Below are positions 5,675 through 7,679 of a stretch of DNA of 7,679 nt, in pieces. The notes beneath the pieces were generated by a model that saw only the letters and a list, made by a program, of their open reading frames with translations, was not told the origin of the DNA and did not search any database. The position numbers and the translations under genes are program-made. The DNA comes from Chloroflexota bacterium (GTDB lineage Bacteria > Chloroflexota > Limnocylindria > QHBO01): contig JACDBZ010000314.1 of assembly GCA_013694645.1 (NCBI GenBank), positions 1-7,679 of the forward strand. The letters are read 5' to 3'. Position 1 is the stretch's first letter, and each line of letters opens with the position of its first letter.

Positions 5675-6378
5675 GTCGCCGCATCCTCGTCGTCGAGGAC
5701 GACCATGAGTTCGCCGGCCTTCTGGCGCTCTGGCTCGAACGCGCCGGCATGTCTCCCCAGATCGCGTCGACCGGTTCTCAGGCGATGCGGATGGTGTATG
5801 ACGACCGCCCCGACCTGGTGACGCTTGACGTCGGACTTCCCCATCTCGACGGCTGGCAGCTGTGCGCCCGAATCCGGGAGTTCTCAAGCGTCCCGATCCT
5901 CATGGTGTCGGCTCGCGGCGGCGAGACCGATCGCATCCACGGCCTTCAGCTCGGTGCCGACGACTACATCACCAAGCCATTCTCGTTTCGCGAGTTCGTG
6001 GCGCGCGTGGAGGCGGCGCTGCGGCGGGCGGCCATGCCTCCGGCCCGGGGCGGCCACGAGATCGTGCGCCACCGTGACCTGCTGGTCGATATCGGAGCCC
6101 ATCGCGTGCTCGTCGGCCAGCACGAGGTGCACCTCACGCCCACGGAGTTCCGCGTCCTCGTCACGCTCGCCCGCCAGCAGGGTTCCCTCGTCAGCCATGG
6201 CCAGCTGCTGCACGATGCCTGGGGACCGGACTACCGTGACGAGCTGCCGCTGCTGCGGACGGCGATGCGCGGCCTGCGCGGCAAGCTGGCCGAGGCATCT
6301 GATGGTCGAGACTACATCGGTACCGAGTACGGGCTCGGCTATCGGCTGGCGTCAGCCGAAATGGGGGCCGCGGGCTGA
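5671..6378 (+). CDS. OmpR/PhoB-family response regulator
   Basis: This is a 235-residue DNA-binding regulator. The receiver domain (1-~118) has the acidic pocket E9-D10-D11 in VVEDD, phospho-acceptor Asp53 in TLDVGLPHLDGW, Ser80 in MVSARG and Lys102 in DDYITKPFS. The C-terminal winged helix (~137-229) contains LTPTEFRVLVTLA, the recognition-helix region LLRTAMRGLRGKL and the wing GTEYGLGYRL. The shape resembles the KdpE branch. The GTG start overlaps the kinase stop (GTGA at 5671-5674), with purine-rich GGGGGTGG just upstream, so the pair is translationally coupled. The likely target is the 11-bp-period direct repeat at the operon's own promoter. Its last 13 codons overlap the end of the convergent third dhaL. 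Confidence 0.95.
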   Translation: MSRRILVVEDDHEFAGLLALWLERAGMSPQIASTGSQAMRMVYDDRPDLVTLDVGLPHLDGWQLCARIREFSSVPILMVSARGGETDRIHGLQLGADDYITKPFSFREFVARVEAALRRAAMPPARGGHEIVRHRDLLVDIGAHRVLVGQHEVHLTPTEFRVLVTLARQQGSLVSHGQLLHDAWGPDYRDELPLLRTAMRGLRGKLAEASDGRDYIGTEYGLGYRLASAEMGAAG

Positions 6379-7010
6379 TCGAGCAGGGCGGCCGCGAGGG
6401 AGTTGATGAGAATGAAGGCCGACGCCGCTCCCGGATCCAGGTGGCCGCGAGCTCGCTCGCCGAGATAGCTGGCACGGCCGCGCTGGGCGACCATGTCACG
6501 GGTCGCGTCGCGTCCCGCGCGGGCGGCGGCAACCGCAAAGCGCCCCGCCTCTGGGCCCGACCTCCCTGAGCGGAGCGCCGATGTCAGCGCCGACGTGGCC
6601 GGAACCAGCGTGTCGAGCATCGTCTTCTGGCCGACCTCCGATCGTCCACGATGGCCAACGGCGGCCACACCATGCTCGAGCGCCCGGGCGAGATCCAGCA
6701 CGCCGCCCGGTCGCTCCCCCAGCTTGTCGGCTGTGGCGATCAGGAGCGTCCCGTACAGCGGCCCGCTGGCACCGCCGACCACCGAGATGATCCGGCGGCC
6801 TGTGCGGCGCAGCACGTCCGCCGAGCCTGCATCCGCCTCGACCGTCTCCAGCACGTCGGCGACGGCCTGCATGCCGCGACGCATGTTGATCCCGTGATCT
6901 CCGTCCCCGATGCGCGCGTCGAGCCCGGTCAGCTCGGACGCGGCCGCGACGATGTCTTCGCACGCACGGCGAAGCCAGAGGCAGATGATCCCGACGATCG
7001 GGTCAGTCAC
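6339..7010 (-). CDS. dhaL: DhaL-family protein, third copy, downstream of a His-rich protein (DhaL3)
   Basis: This is a 223-residue DhaL homologue with all signatures: Asp31, Asp36 and Asp38 in LDARIGDGDHGINM; SVVGGASGPLYGT (76-88); QKTMLD, with Gln where Asp is usual before Lys; and RGRASYLGER (177-186), which keeps the arginine lost in the second copy. GHLDPGAAS and the GDGDHG form are shared with the second copy rather than the dhaK-linked one, which has HQDPGATS and GDADHG. A tail of about 13 residues (DQPAAPISADASR) extends past the usual end and lies antisense to the response-regulator C-terminus. The GTG start overlaps the TGA of the preceding gene (complement of 7007-7010). No DhaK or DhaM lies in this unit. 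It may share the single DhaK, serve one elsewhere, or act in regulation. Family is certain, role open. Confidence 0.92.
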   Translation of the reverse strand: MTDPIVGIICLWLRRACEDIVAAASELTGLDARIGDGDHGINMRRGMQAVADVLETVEADAGSADVLRRTGRRIISVVGGASGPLYGTLLIATADKLGERPGGVLDLARALEHGVAAVGHRGRSEVGQKTMLDTLVPATSALTSALRSGRSGPEAGRFAVAAARAGRDATRDMVAQRGRASYLGERARGHLDPGAASAFILINSLAAALLDQPAAPISADASR

Positions 7011-7270
7011 TCAGGGTCGTGTTCGTGCCCCCGCGAGAAGTCGCCGTGCTTTTCCTCCGCGTGCTCGTGCGGATCCCGCTCCTGGCCCTCCGCGAAATCA
7101 CCGCGCAGCTGGTCATGCACCGAAGAGTGTCCGGCCTGCTGTCCCTCGGCGAAGTCCCCGCGGTGCTCCTTCTCGGCCGTCTCTCCCTCCTCGTCCTGGC
7201 CGGTCGAGAAGCTGCCGTGCTCATCGTCATCGTCGTGGTCGTGGTGGTGGTCGTGGTCGTGGTCGTTCAT
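7007..7270 (-). CDS. His/Asp-rich protein with four 19-residue repeats
   Basis: This is an 87-residue, very acidic, hydrophilic protein with no membrane segment. I do not recognise the family. Residues 1-18 are almost only Asp and His (DHDHDHHHDHDDDDEH), a likely metal-binding segment. Then come four octamers, each exactly 19 residues after the last: HGSFSTGQ (18), RGDFAEGQ (37), RGDFAEGQ (56) and HGDFSRGH (75), joined by Glu/His/Asp-rich spacers. The protein is probably disordered. The ATG has a good ribosome site, GGGAGA, 6 nt upstream, and the stop overlaps the start of the third dhaL (GTGA). This supports real translation and a link with that protein. Repeat period and codon structure argue against a chance frame. 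A metal store, metal chaperone or scaffold is possible, but this is speculation. Confidence 0.75.
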   Translation of the reverse strand: MNDHDHDHHHDHDDDDEHGSFSTGQDEEGETAEKEHRGDFAEGQQAGHSSVHDQLRGDFAEGQERDPHEHAEEKHGDFSRGHEHDPE

Positions 7271-7316
7271 GTCGAGTCTCCCGATCGTGTGGGTAACAAT
7301 TGTCGACCGACGGTCA
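7271..7316 (-). other. Short spacer with palindromes before the His-rich gene
   Basis: The 46-nt gap holds overlapping short palindromes, ACAATTGT and GTCGAC, and the inverted repeat GACC-GAC-GGTC (around 7297-7314). These could be a small operator or mean nothing. The His-rich gene's ribosome site GGGAGA is at its other end. No terminator is visible, so the genes on both sides are probably co-transcribed. Confidence 0.25.
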
Positions 7317-7640
7317 TCAGCGCGCGGCAGCGCGCCGCCGGAGGATCCGGATGCCTGCCTGGATGGCGAGCGCCAGGGTGGTCACCGCGAGGCCGAGATA
7401 CAGGGCGAAGGGCATGTTCGGCCACTGGATGCTGAACGCCGCAAACCCGGCCGCCACCGCTATCAGCATCGAGACGATGATAAAGCGCCGGGTGAAGCCA
7501 AAGGTCGGTGGCTCGGTGACTCGGGCGGCTCGGCGCTGGGCATTTCGCTCGGCGCGCGCCTTCGCGGCAGGAGGCAGCGCCGGCCCTTTCTCCACATTGC
7601 GCATCATGCGCTCGTAGTTGCGGCGCTCTTCGCGTGACAT
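7317..7640 (-). CDS. Small two-helix membrane protein, unknown function
   Basis: The 107-residue product starts with a charged, helical cytoplasmic region rich in Arg, Glu and Ala (MSREERRNYERMMRN, then about 35 basic residues). Two hydrophobic helices follow at ~53-71 (around FIIVSMLIAVAAGF) and ~78-98 (around LYLGLAVTTLALAI), and it ends in a basic tail RILRRRAAAR. Basic residues at both ends predict N-in, C-in topology with a short outer loop. I recognise no family. Start: a GTG at 7665-7667 would add nine residues. I prefer the ATG at 7638-7640 because TACACT (complement of 7649-7654) lies 8 nt upstream, the same layout as the leaderless promoter of the second dhaL. It is the first gene of the minus-strand unit, 46 nt before the His-rich gene. 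Confidence 0.72.
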   Translation of the reverse strand: MSREERRNYERMMRNVEKGPALPPAAKARAERNAQRRAARVTEPPTFGFTRRFIIVSMLIAVAAGFAAFSIQWPNMPFALYLGLAVTTLALAIQAGIRILRRRAAAR

Positions 7641-7648
7641 CGTCCCGC

Positions 7649-7654
7649 AGTGTA
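7649..7654 (-). promoter_or_regulatory. Candidate -10 box for the small membrane protein unit
   Basis: The minus strand reads TACACT, identical to the -10 box of the second dhaL operon, and ends 8 nt before the ATG at 7640. No good -35 is visible in the few bases left before the window edge. It suggests a leaderless start and supports the shorter reading of the gene. Confidence 0.4.
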
Positions 7655-7679
7655 GTGCGAAGCGCACCCTCGGAGGCGA

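Noticed and set aside
6363..6415. GC-rich palindromes near the convergent gene ends as a terminator
   Set aside because: CCGCGG and GCGGCCGC are separate short palindromes that do not form one long stem, and no T-run follows.
6651..7637. Plus-strand frame of 328 codons across dhaL3, the His-rich gene and the membrane protein
   Set aside because: It is antisense to three genes joined by overlap and ribosome-site evidence. Its middle is the complement of Asp/His repeats.

Overview
The window is GC-rich bacterial DNA with densely packed genes. Stop/start overlaps (ATGA, GTGA) are common, GTG starts occur, and several genes appear to lack leaders. This suits a high-GC lineage such as Actinomycetota or Chloroflexota, but nothing here fixes the taxon. 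There are no rRNA or tRNA genes, insertion sequences or CRISPR arrays.

Region 1 (1-3318, minus strand) is a glycerol/dihydroxyacetone (DHA) utilisation operon, transcribed dhaM > glpF > dhaK > dhaL > glpK, with glpK running off the left edge. GlpF would admit glycerol. GlpK would phosphorylate it to glycerol-3-phosphate. DhaK, DhaL and DhaM form a PTS-dependent DHA kinase, in which DhaM passes phosphate to ADP bound on DhaL and DhaL passes it to DHA bound covalently on DhaK. No EI, HPr or glycerol dehydrogenase gene is visible.

Region 2 (3319-3425) is a 107-bp divergent promoter region. On the plus strand it holds a TTGAGT-18-TACACT promoter placed so that transcription should start at or next to the ATG of the next gene. 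Two perfect AGACGGT direct repeats with an 11-bp period abut its -35 box. That geometry suits an OmpR/PhoB-type regulator.

Region 3 (3426-6378, plus strand) is a tightly coupled operon of a second DhaL, a soluble GAF-PAS histidine kinase and an OmpR-family response regulator. Each junction is a 4-nt stop/start overlap. The second DhaL keeps the Mg-binding aspartates. It has lost the arginine of the KGRASYLGER loop, which suggests a regulatory rather than catalytic role. In E. coli, DhaL and DhaK control the GAF-PAS regulator DhaR. Here the same logic may have been moved onto a two-component system. This is the most interesting part of the window.

Region 4 (6339-7640, minus strand) is a convergent unit: a small two-helix membrane protein, a His/Asp-rich protein with four 19-residue repeats, and a third, intact DhaL joined to it by a GTGA overlap. 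The third dhaL and the response regulator gene overlap tail to tail by 40 bp. Three DhaL paralogues therefore accompany one DhaK.
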